Assembly (NCBI RefSeq): GCF_000220395.1
Contig: NW_004086251.1
Coordinates: forward strand, 1 to 41,752
DNA: 41,752 nt
Source: Ichthyophthirius multifiliis
Lineage: Eukaryota; Ciliophora; Oligohymenophorea; Hymenostomatida
Direction of reading: 5' to 3'
Position numbers and translations under genes: made by a program
Shown here: positions 11,531-22,461 of the stretch, one piece after another
Position numbering within the stretch: the stretch's first letter is position 1
Layout: each line of letters starts with the position of its first letter
Notes under the pieces: model-generated
What the model was told of the DNA's origin: nothing
The model's database searches: none
The model's input: the letters and a program-made list of their open reading frames with translations, nothing else

Positions 11531-12763
11531 ATGAACTTTTTCTCAAACATATTTGAAAAATATAACGAAATGATCTTACAAATAATTCGTCCAAATAGAT
11601 AAATTTATTCTTATAAAGATTTAGATAATTTTCCTTAATAAATAAATAATATATAAATATAAAGACATGACTTAAAACTCTAAAATAACAAAAATTAAAC
11701 ATTATAATGCTCATATTTTTACCCTTATTCATACAATCCTCAAAAAACGCCTTGTATAATATATTTACATGGAAATGCCGGTTCTAGATTAGATTCTTTA
11801 AGCCTAATTCCTTATATTTTGCCAAAAATAATACTTTTTGCATTTGATTTTGCGGGTACAGGATAGAGTGAGGGTGAATACATAACTATGGGAGTACAAG
11901 AAAGTGAAGATTTAGAAACTATTATAAAATACATAAAAAATGTATTAAAAATAAACGCTATAGGATTATGGGGAAGAAGCATGGGAGCAGTAACTGCTTT
12001 AAATTACTGCAGTATAAAAAATAAAGAAGGGTCAGTATAGGCGATTGTTTGTGATTCTGGATTTATATAATTAGAGAAGTTAATAAAGGAAATCGGAAAA
12101 AAATAAAATATTCCTTATTTAATAGTAGAGAGTATTTTATAAATAATCAAAATGAAGATTTAAAAAAAATATAAACCAATATATTTTAAATTAATTTAAA
12201 AAAATAAATTATTTCAATAAAAATTTAAAAGGAATTATTTTCGGACATGCATTTTAAGATTAAATTGTTAGTAAAAAACATAGTGAAATATTATATAAAA
12301 AATTTAATGGATTTAATAAAAAAATAATATTTTTTGAAGGAGACCATAATAATTTAAGACCTATTTCTTTTCTTTAAGATGTTAGTTAATTTTTTAAAAA
12401 TATTTTCAGAGATAGTTTAGTTACAATAAACAATAATAATGTAGAAGAAATTTTATAAAAATAAAAAAAATAATATCCACTAAAGATATTAAAAACAGGA
12501 TTACTTTTTAATAAAATAATAATAATAATAATAATAATAATAAAGATAATAATAATAATAATAATAATTATTTTTATAATATTAATAAAGAATGTTCTTT
12601 ATCTTGTAAAAATTCTAATCCTTAAAATTTTATAATATTTTAGTCTATTTAAGATTAAGATTAGACGTAGTATTTTAAAGCATAAAAAGTATAATATGTA
12701 TAATAATATAATAATACTGATAGATCCTATACAGAAGATAAATATAAATAAGTTATATATTGA
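11531..12763 (+). CDS. ABHD17-like serine hydrolase with Asn/Gln-rich tail (two apparent frame breaks)
   Basis: ATG 11531. The alpha/beta hydrolase parts are clear: oxyanion region YLHGNAGSRLDSL, DFAGTGQSEGEY, nucleophile elbow GRSMGA (Ser150), the acid strand GIIFGHAFQDQIV, and the His motif FFEGDHNNLRP. GHAFQD and EGDHN recall the ABHD17/FAM108 and ciliate 'X-Pro dipeptidyl-peptidase S15-like' hydrolases. The last 90 residues carry polyAsn and end at TGA 12761-12763. The reading frame changes near the A7 run at 12198-12204 and back near the A8 run at 12463-12470. Either these are consensus errors or the gene is damaged. ABHD17s remove palmitate from proteins in animals; the substrate here is unknown. 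Confidence 0.75.
12512..12568 (+). repeat. AAT trinucleotide repeat (Asn run) in the hydrolase tail
   Basis: About 19 near-perfect AAT/ATA/TAA triplets with one GAT interruption. In the frame that best resembles coding sequence it specifies polyasparagine; in the others it would give polyIle or polyGln. Confidence 0.8.
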
Positions 12764-12852
12764 AAAAATAAAAAATTTCTAAATTTATATATTTTCAATA
12801 AAAACATATAATTTTTTTTCTTTTTCTTAATTTGTGTGTTAATAAAATATTA

Positions 12853-14145
12853 TCACTATTATATTTATAATAAATTACTTTAAATTTTATTATAAAAAAC
12901 ACAACATAAAATAATATTAAATAAAACTAAATAAATTAAATAAAAAGACTAAAATTCAAAATAAAAATCAATAATTGCAAATAAAAAACTCATAAATATA
13001 CTTCCTAAATTTGAAACTATTTTGAATATAAATTTTGCATTTTTCTAATTTTCGTCATTAAAGGCAACATTAACTATAAATCCAATAAAATATTTTAAAT
13101 AAAAATTTAAAAAGCCGAAAAGAATACCTATAATAATCCCAAAAATCTAAAACTAATTTTTTATAAATGCGAACATAATAATAAAAAAAGCAAAAAGAAA
13201 ATTCAATTTAATAATTTTATTTAATAAAAAGCACATATCTATTTCTTAGAATTTCCAAAAGCTCACTAAACTGCTTACAAAATATATAAATCCGACAAAA
13301 TCATATTATTTTTTACCAGTTTAATTATCAAAAACAAAAAGTTTTGGTATTTCTAACCAAAAAAAAGTAAGAAATGATCCATTTAAAAAAAATAAACAAA
13401 AATAATATCGAATGAATTTATCATTTTTCAAAAATTAAAAAATTCCTTTTTTTTAAAAAAAACTAATTTATTATTCTTCAATATCAGTATTAAAAATTTC
13501 TTATATTTCCTATTGTTCATTATTATTTTCTTAAAATTATATTAAAAATGCAAATACTATACATATTGAGATCATTAATAAACAAAAACTAAAATAAAAT
13601 CTTAAATCTAACTATTATAAAATTTGCCAAAATACCAAATTTCCAATTATATATAAATAATTTATTTGTTTACTGAATAATTTTTATAATATTAAATATC
13701 TTTTTTTTTATCAAAGATATTTATTAAAAATAATATATTTTTGTTTTAAATAAAATTTTTTAATTTTACTTTTTTAATATTACTTTTTTTATTGAATATA
13801 TTCTTATTATAAACTCCATATATAAGAGTTAAATGCTCCTAAAATTCCTGAAAATAATATAAATAAGAAAATCGAATGTTCTTCATTTTCAATTATATAT
13901 TGTCCATATATAAATAATAAAGATATTCCTAGAGCTGATATTATTAATTTTCTTTATAAAATTTCAACTGAATACTTTAAATTTACATAGTATTCTGTAT
14001 ATAATGATGAAATAATACTAAATATGAAAAAAATTGAAAGCGAAAATCCAGCGTAGGCTTTTTATTAGAAAATTATTTAACAATAATTTTAATAAGATGT
14101 TATACATATAGTTATTATTTAAAAATATAGACATAAAAAGAGCAT
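12853..14145 (-). CDS. Polytopic membrane protein, possibly MFS/UNC-93-like, 2 exons
   Basis: Exons 14145-13784 and 13672-12853 around a 111-bp GT-AG intron; 393 aa, with phase and the TGA at 12853-12855 in agreement. At least ten strongly hydrophobic segments are visible: an N-terminal cluster (YAGFSLSIFFIFSIISSLYT, LLFIYGQYII, FLFILFSGILGAFNSYIW), a hydrophilic Gln/Glu-rich loop after about residue 200, and a C-terminal cluster (FGIIIGILFGFLNFYLKYF). The 6+6 arrangement with a central loop and the start of segment one suit a major-facilitator-type transporter, and the pattern loosely recalls UNC-93. No signature motif was confirmed, so substrate and family are uncertain. It converges on the ABHD17-like gene, with 89 bp between stops. 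Confidence 0.75.
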
Positions 14146-14783
14146 TTATTTAAATTAATTTATTTAATATTTTTATTTTTATTTAATTTTTAATAATTTT
14201 GTATTTTGAAAAAATTAATTCATTTTATATTTATAATTAATAAAATCAAAAAAATAAAGGCATTTTATTTTGAATAAATTTAAGAGTTTTTATATGTATT
14301 TAAATTATATTAAAAAAAATTTAAGAATATTAATATAAGAGTATTTATTATAAGTATTATTATTTATAGAATTATTTAATAACATATATTTTAAATATAA
14401 TACTAAAATACACAAATAATTATAATTTTTTTCAATAAAATAAAAATTATAATAATAATATATTATATATGAAAATAAAATTATTTATAATTAAATAATA
14501 GAATATAATTAATATAAATAGATATTATTAAAAAATTTTTAATTAATTATTTAGAAATTATTAATATTTTTATATTAATAAAATAATATATATTATTAAT
14601 TATATTAATAATATAAAATAAACATTATTACAAAAAAAAAATATATAATACTTTTAATTATATATTTAACTTTGAAAATTTATAAAATATTTAAATAAAA
14701 AAATAAACAATAATAACATAAAAGACTTATATAAATAATATAAGTAAAATATATATATATATATATATATTATAAATATAAAA
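14146..14783. other. Intergenic, nothing recognised
   Basis: 638 bp of nearly pure A/T with a TA run at about 14750-14770. It is the upstream region of both the membrane protein (-) and the LRR protein (+). Confidence 0.6.
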
Positions 14784-16172
14784 ATGTTAAAAATAATCTT
14801 AAACGAATTAAATATAAGTACTGAATCTAAAAATTTAAATAGTTCATTAGAAAATTTTGACCGAATAGAATTAACAACATATGACTTAGAACCCGAAGAA
14901 CTATAAAATATTCAAAAGTTTTTAGATAGAAATTCATCAAATATAACAAAATTTACATATATTCATGAATGTACAAACCGAATAATAGACAAAGATTGTG
15001 AGACATTAGCTTAATATATAAACATAATGTGTAATTTAAAAGATCTTTCTATATTATTAAGATTAAATAAAGTAAACAACGGAATATAATATATATCAAA
15101 GTCAATAAAAGGACTATAGAAATTAGAAAACATTACATATGAATTATAATCAAACGGTATTACAAACGAAGGATTTGAAAGTATAGTCGAGTCTTTATAA
15201 GATTTAAATAATTTGAAAGAATTAAATATCAATTTATCTTCAAATGATCTTACAGACTTGAATTTTTTCCGAATAAATCCAAATGTGGATAAATTCAGTA
15301 TTAATTTAAATAAAAATTAACTAAGAATAAATCGTATTATTCCTATGTTAAAGAACTTATAAACTGCAAGATTTTTAAAAAATTTAGATATTTCAATAAG
15401 CAGTATGAAACTAAAAAACAGTATTTAATAATTAAATAATGTAATAGCACATAATCCTAACCATAAATTAAATATATAAAAATAAGCAAGTAATAACAAT
15501 GAAAATTTAGAAAAAAATGTTCTTATTGATATTAATTATTAAATGCAGGTAGAGGATTTATAAACTGAACAAGTGAGTTTTTTGGAAGATTTTTTTGAGC
15601 TTTTGGGAGAAATTAAAGGCTTGAAATTTTTAAAAATAGATTTGGAAGGCTTCAAAATGAAAAGTTAGAATATTCGAAAATTCCTTTTTTTTATTGGAAG
15701 GCTTACTCTATTGGAAGAAATCAGATTTAATTTAAAAGGGAATTCTTTACAAGATAAAGGAGGAAGTTTTATTGGGGAATTTCTTTTAGAAAATAAAAAT
15801 AAATTTAAGGTTTTAGAACTGTATTTGGATGAAAATCAAATGTCCTTTTAATGTATTAAATATATTATTTAGTGTATTTGTTAAATACAATTTTTAAAAA
15901 CACTCGATTTATCTCTTATAGCTAATAATTATAAGCATGAAATTAATTAGGTTTTTTCACTTATTTTATAAGGAAATCCTTTTTTAAGTTAGGCGCAGGT
16001 ACATGTTAGTTTTGAAAATTAGGCTGGATAGAAAATATTTTAATAAATATTCAATTAGTGTTATAATAGTATTTAAGTTTTGCTTGTTAAATTTACTGCT
16101 TTTTATAAGCATTTGGCTGATGTTTAAACTTATAATCATTTATTTGTTTTATAAGATTTATATTATAATTGA
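14784..16172 (+). CDS. Leucine-rich-repeat protein
   Basis: Single exon, 462 aa, intact from ATG 14784 to TGA 16170-16172. Irregular LRRs of the ribonuclease-inhibitor kind can be followed: LEPEELQNIQKFLDRNSSNITKF, CNLKDLSILLRLN, LNNLKELNINLSSNDLTD, ARFLKNLDISISS, KGLKFLKIDLEGF, LTLLEEIRFNLKGNSLQDKGG, FKVLELYLDENQMS and FLKTLDLSLIANN. The repeats form an arc that normally binds a protein partner; there is no catalytic domain, signal peptide or membrane span. Large families of such proteins exist in ciliates, so a specific role cannot be given. Confidence 0.87.
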
Positions 16173-16408
16173 ATTTTTTTTTTATTAATTATATTTATTT
16201 TAATTTTATTTAAAAATATATTTTTTTTTTTTTTTTTTTAACAAAAAAAATATTTTTATTTTTTATATATATTATAAAAGGAAAAAAAAAAAAAACATAA
16301 TAATTAAAAATAAAATATTAAATAAAATAAATATTCATTTTTTATACAAAAAAAAAAAATCAAATTAAATTAAATTAAATAAAATTATTTATTAAAAAAT
16401 AAATAAAA

Positions 16409-19400
16409 ATGCAAGCCTAATCAAAACCAAATCTAGGAACTTAAAGACCTTAAATAACTAAGAAAAAAAATGAAGTAGAAGAATTACAAGATGACTTATT
16501 AAACAATAACATAAATATTAAAAAAGAAGCCATAAGAAAGGTTTATACATATATAAATCTAAAAAAATAAAATATATAAAAAATGTATTTAGATTATCGA
16601 TGCCATGACCAGAGGAAAAGACGTATCAATGTTATTTACTCATGTAATAAGAAACATGATGACCGATAATATGGAATTAAAGAAATTGATATATTTATAT
16701 ATCATAAACTATGCAAAATCAAAACCAGATTTAGCCATTTTAGCAGTCAATTCATTCAGAAGTGTAAAAATTTAAAATAAAAAATATAAATAAATAAAAA
16801 AAAGGATGCCACAAATTAATAAAATCCTTTATTAAGAAGTTTGGCAGTAAGAACAATGGGATGTATACGTATAAAATCAGTAGTAGAATATTTACTTGAT
16901 CCCTTAAAAAAAGCTATAAAAGATGAAGATTCTTATGTCCGTAAAACAGCTGCGATTTGTATTGCTAAATTATTTGAAACGCATCCTGATATAATGGAAG
17001 AATAAGGATTTTTGGTTTAATTATAAAATCTTCTAAATGACGGAAATGCAATGGTCGTTTCTAACGCTGTATGTGCTTTAATGTCTATCCAAGAAATTAA
17101 AGGAGAAAATCTTTTATAATTAGATAGATATAAAGTTTAAAAATTAAGAACAGCAATGAACGAGTGTAATGAATGGGGAATTATATATATTTTAGATGCT
17201 ATTTCTGTATATTAGCCTACAGATTCTAAAGAAACATAAGAGTAAAAATATATACATATAAAAATAGTACTATATATATATAAATAGTATTTTAGAAAGA
17301 ATTGTACCTTTGTTATAACATTGCAATCCTGGTGTAATATTAAGCGCAGTCAAAGTAATAATGAAATATTTGGATTTCATAACTGACCCAGAATTAATTA
17401 TTAATTATTGTAAAAAGTTAACTTCTCCATTAATAAGTTTACTAAATTAAGAATCTGAAGTTATATATGTAGCTTTAAAAAATATTAATTTGATTTTGTA
17501 AAAAAGACCTATGATTATTGAAAAAGAAATAAAATATTTCTTTTGTAATTTTAATGATCCTATTTATATAAAAACTATGAAAATCGAAATTCTTATCCGA
17601 CTTGCTAATTTAGATAATATTCACTAAATATTATCTTAATTAAAAGAACATACAACAGAAGTTGACATTGAAATAGCAAAAAAAGTAACAAAAAATCTTA
17701 TTTTACAATTTTTAACATTAAAAAAGTCAATAAGATCTATTGGAAGATGTGCAATTAAATTAGAAAAAGCAGCTCCTAAATGTGTTTAAGTATTAAGAGA
17801 GTGCCTTCAATCAAAAAACGAATACGTAATGTAAGAAACAATTATAGTAATAAGAGATATCTTTAGAAAATATCCAAAAGATTACGAAGGCATACTTAAA
17901 GAAATATGTGAAAATCTAACAACTTTAGATAATCCTGAAGCTAAAGCCGCTATGATTTGGATTATAGGAGAATATGTAACTACTATAGAAAATTCAGATG
18001 AATTATTAACTAATTTTGCTGAATCGTAAATAAATTTTTTACAAAAATAATATTTTTTTTTTATTAGTTTTTTAGAAGAACCAGCTATTGTATAACATTA
18101 AATATTAACAAGTTGCATTAAACTTTTCCTTATGAGACATTAAGAAGGATATTAGTTGATTTAAAAATTATTATAATAAGCTACTAATAATTGCGAAAAT
18201 CCCGATTTGAGGGATAGAGGGTATATTTATTGGAGACTTTTAGGACAAGATCCTTAATTGGCAAAGGAAATAGTTTATAGCGAAAGACCGGAAATTTCGG
18301 ATAGTACATATATTTTAGAAACTGAATTATTAGATAAATTAATAGGTATTTTTTTTTTTAAAAAAAAAAAAAACTTTATATTTATATATATAGAAAATAT
18401 CGGAACTTTAAGTTCTGTATATTATAAACCTCCTTAATAGTTTGTAAAACATTTAAGAGATATTATAAATTAGAAAGAATTAGAAGAAAATGATGAAGAT
18501 GCTGCTGATGAACTTTTAAATCCGACTGAAAAAGATGTTGATAATGAATATTATGGAGGTGATGCATAAATTACAAACAATTAAGCTTAAAATGTATAAA
18601 ATACGAATAATTTAGGAGATTTACTTGATGATGATCTTCCAGTGAATAATTATTAATAATAACCTCCTTAATATATGCAATAGAATATGCTTTAAAATAA
18701 TAATAATAATAATAATGTTAATTTAATTGATGATGATGATGATTTACTAGGAGGTAATTTACCTTAATAATAACCTACTTAGTAATAATAGCAATATTAA
18801 TAACCTATGTAATAATAAGTCAATAATTTAATTGATGATGATGATTTATTAGGACCTGGTCCTTCTTCTTAATAATAATAATAACCAATATAATAATAAT
18901 ATTAAGCATCAGCTTCTAGAAATATTAAAATTCCGTTAAGTGTAAATACTTAATTTATTTTTAAGCAAAAAATATTAAAATACATATATATAGGAATGTA
19001 TAAATGAAAATAAATTTTCTTAATAAGGAAAAGTAAATGGACTTAATATTGCAGCTGCTTTTTAAAGAGAAAATGATAGAATATATTTAGAATTATAAGT
19101 AATAAATAAATTTGGATAAAATACTTTCACTAATTTTGCTATTAAATTTGGACCTAACAAGTTTAAGCTTTTAAATTCTATTATTGATTTACCTCAATTA
19201 AATAATGTAAATATTTTTAAAAAAAATATATATATGTATATATATATATAGCTTCATTCTGGATAAACACTAAATACTAATATTGATGTTAATTGTACAG
19301 GATAAATTGATTAAAATCCATTAACTAATCCTTTTACAATTAATTGTTTGATTAATACAAATTTCGATGTTTATGCTTTAACTATTCCTTGTAGTTTGAC

Positions 19401-19844
19401 TGTACTTATGATTCCAAATGGAAAAGTACCATTTTAAGTTTATTAATAATAAGTCCAAAAAATGGTTAGAAAAGCTGATAAAATATAAATTGCTATTGAA
19501 AGAAATAGCGTACTTTTTTTTATTTAAAAAAAAAAAAAAATATAAATAAAAAATAGCTTATTTAAAAATTAGAAGATAATAATATTTATATGATTAATTC
19601 TTAAGTAAATCCTTAAGGAGTTGGTAAAAAATTTTATTTCTGATTTAATTATATTTTAAAAAAAAAATATTAAATAGAAATGATTAATTTCTCATGTAAA
19701 TTAGTTAATGATATGCCTATTTTCTTAGATTGTATTGTTGATAAAGTTAATAATACGCTTAATGTTTAATATCATACACCACATGATTCGTTACATCCTT
19801 TATTTTATTAAGCAATTATGTTTATTTTTAAGTTTTCTAAATGA
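16409..19844 (+). CDS. Beta-adaptin (AP-1/AP-2 complex beta subunit), 10 exons
   Basis: Exons: 16409-16540, 16593-16763, 16805-17241, 17288-18025, 18068-18345, 18394-18941, 18994-19206, 19252-19509, 19557-19623, 19678-19844. Nine GT-AG introns of 41-54 bp keep phase throughout; 1002 aa. The ARM/HEAT trunk is typical: [52 protein letters not shown], and the end [12 protein letters not shown] (about 590). The hinge is Gln/Asn-rich with repeated acidic [15 protein letters not shown] stretches near clathrin-box composition. The last 230 residues form the ear domain. The subunit builds the AP-1/AP-2 core and recruits clathrin at trans-Golgi, endosome or plasma membrane. AP-1 and AP-2 share one beta in many protists, so no symbol is assigned. 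Confidence 0.95.
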
Positions 19845-20110
19845 ATATGAATAAAATAATTATATATTTATAACAAATTTAAATATATATATAAAAAAAG
19901 TTAAAATATATAATTTTTTATAAAGGAAAGTTATTATAAATAAGAATAAATTTTATATTTTTTATTATAATATAAATATAAATTTTATAATACAAGTTTA
20001 ACTTTTTTTTTTTATTTAAAATAAATAGTTGGTATATTTTTATATTTAAAGTCAAAAAAAATAATAATTTATATAAAAAAAAATTAAAAAAATAAAAACT
20101 CAAATTAAAA
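19845..20110. other. Short intergenic spacer
   Basis: 266 bp between the beta-adaptin stop and the sorting-receptor start, both genes on the plus strand. It is A/T-only in practice and no element was recognised. Confidence 0.5.
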
Positions 20111-21155
20111 ATGAAAATAATATTTTACACACTAATGCTTATTGTATAAGTTTTATCAAAAGAAACTTATTTGGGAATAGTATAGCCTTTCGTAAATCCT
20201 AAAGACAGAAGTTATTAATAATAAAATAATAAAAAGAATATTAAATTAAATTATATTATATTATAATATAAATAAAAATAGTAATAGAAGTATCTTTGGC
20301 AAACTTTGGATTCTTCCCATATGGACATAAACTATCAGGTAGATTATAACTAGCAGTAAACTTATAAAACTGGGATGAAAATTAAACAGAAGAAGATTAT
20401 AAAAAATACAAAGATTTAGATAATACAGCATGTACTCAAATAAGATAATTCAATTAAAAATATTTCAACGAACATGGATACCCGATATTAGTTGCAGATC
20501 GAGGAGACTGTACTTTTGTAACTAAAGGACTTTTAGCTTAAAAATCTCACGCTAAAATGCTTATAATTATTGATAATTCATTAACTGAGAGTTTAGATGA
20601 TATTATTATGAGTGATGACTTATCAGGTATATATATATATTAATATAACTCCTTTTATTTTTTTAAAAAGGTAATTAATTAGATATACCTGTAGTATTAA
20701 TTACTAATAAAAGTGGTAAAATTTTAAAAGATTTGTTTAATATAGGACAAGAAATTTAAGTATCTATAAATTTTAACAAAGTAAATAAAAATTCATGATA
20801 ATAAAAAATTTATAATAATAATAAAATAACATATAAATAAATAAAAACTAATAATTAAAAAAATTAGAAATTAAAAAATAAATTTATATGTATATAAATA
20901 TATGAAAAATAATAGATATAAATATGTATATAAAATAGTAATTATATATATTTATTTATTTATTTATAAATTTATATATATATATATATATTTATATATT
21001 TATATACCTATATATTTTTTTTATGCCTATATATATTTATTATTAGTTTTAATTGTTTTCATTTTTTTATAGTTTATATCATTAATAAAAATATTTTATT
21101 TTATTTTTTAATTGTATTTTAATAATAAAAGATAATTTTCATAATTATATTTTAA

Positions 21156-21219
<64 letters not shown>

Positions 21220-22197
21220 CCTTAAGAAGAAGATACAGCTGAAATCTAATATTGGATGCTTCCTACAGATAAAAAATCATATGATTTTTTACTTACCTAA
21301 TAATAATTCATAAAAGATTTATTAATTTAAAAAAAAATAGTATTTGAACCTCATTTTGTATTTCTTTATTGCGATGATAATTGCAAAAAATCTCCTGATT
21401 ACGTAGATTATTGTGTATCTGATGGTAAATACTGCCACCCTGATCCTGATGATAAAGGGCTTTTGAGAGGAAAGGATTCTGTGCTTTAAGCTTTGTAGGA
21501 ATTATGTGTGAGCAAAGTTGAACCTATTTTATATTTCGATTATGCACTTGAGTTTTATCTATGTATAGAAAATAAATCGAATAATAAAGACTGTAATGAT
21601 AAAGCTTTATAGAAAATAGAAAAAGATAATGCTGATGATGTTGATAAAGTAAAATTTTTAGTTGAAAAATGTTTAGATGAAAGTTGGGCTACAGGAAAAT
21701 ATGCGGATAAATAAAAAGATGATAATACATTATTGGAAAAGGAATTAAATCTTTATAAAGTGTAAGGATTAAGATTTTTCCCCCATTTGTTTGTAAATGG
21801 ATAATCATTTAGAGTAAAAATATTAAATTTAATTATATATAAGTATATTTTTTTTATTTATTTAAAGGGTGATCTTTATTCAAGAAAAGCTGCTTAAGAG
21901 TTTATGTGTGAAGGTATCCATGGAGCTGAAAATATAGAATTATGTAAAGAGTATATGAATGCAGAAGATGATGAAAATGATAATAAAGAGTATGATTAAA
22001 TTGTTAATAAAGTTTAGAAAAAGCATCATAAGTTTATTATTATTGTTTGTGTAGCTTTGATTTTTATTTTTGTTATTGGGATGATTTTATATAGAAGAAA
22101 AATCAAAAAGTAAGTTTACAAAGAGTTGACTATGTAGGTTGATTCTGCCATTTAATAATATTATTCGATTTAAGAAAGTTAAATATAAAATAATTGA
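20111..22197 (+). CDS. VSR: Vacuolar sorting receptor-like protein, 5 exons
   Basis: Exons 20111-20210, 20282-20626, 20671-20780, 21220-21813, 21868-22197, all phases consistent; 492 aa. Signal peptide MKIIFYTLMLIVQVLSK. Then a PA domain: EVSLANFGFFPYG, VADRGDCTFVTKGLLAQ, IPVVLITNKSG. The segment FLYCDDNCKK..DYCVSDGKYCHPDPDDKG..GKDSVLQALQELC matches the Cys-rich region after the PA domain of plant BP-80/VSR receptors, including CxxDGxYCxPDP. One membrane helix (439-458) is followed by a 34-residue cytosolic tail with YKEL (467-470) and YYSI (481-484), both YxxPhi sorting signals read by adaptor mu subunits. VSRs carry hydrolases from Golgi to vacuole or lysosome. The EGF-like repeats of plant VSRs appear absent. 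The gene lies directly after beta-adaptin. Confidence 0.92.
20781..21219 (+). repeat. 439-bp intron with (TA)n tract in the sorting-receptor gene
   Basis: GTAAAT...AAAG intron, several times longer than most others in the window. Its 3' part (21160-21216) is a 57-bp TA microsatellite. No internal ORF or RNA-like structure was found. Its removal joins NFNK to PQEEDTAEIQYWMLP in frame. Confidence 0.75.
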
Positions 22198-22425
22198 TAT
22201 TTTTTTCTTATTTATTATTTTTCTATATTTAATAATAAATTTTTTTATTTTTTATTTTTTCACTTTATTCTTTTATAAATTTCAATTTTAATTAAAATAT
22301 ATATTATTATATATTTTTAAAACTAATTTAAAATTAAATTAATTTATTTATATTTTTTAATATTTATTCTAAAATTTATTTAACAAACTTTAATTTAATA
22401 TTATAATTAAGTTATATATATAAGG

Positions 22426-22461
<36 letters not shown>

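Noticed and set aside
12853-14145. Frameshift suspected in the second exon of the membrane protein
   Set aside because: Recounting the T-run at about 13180 gave seven T, not six. Start, intron phase and TGA then all agree, so the gene is intact.
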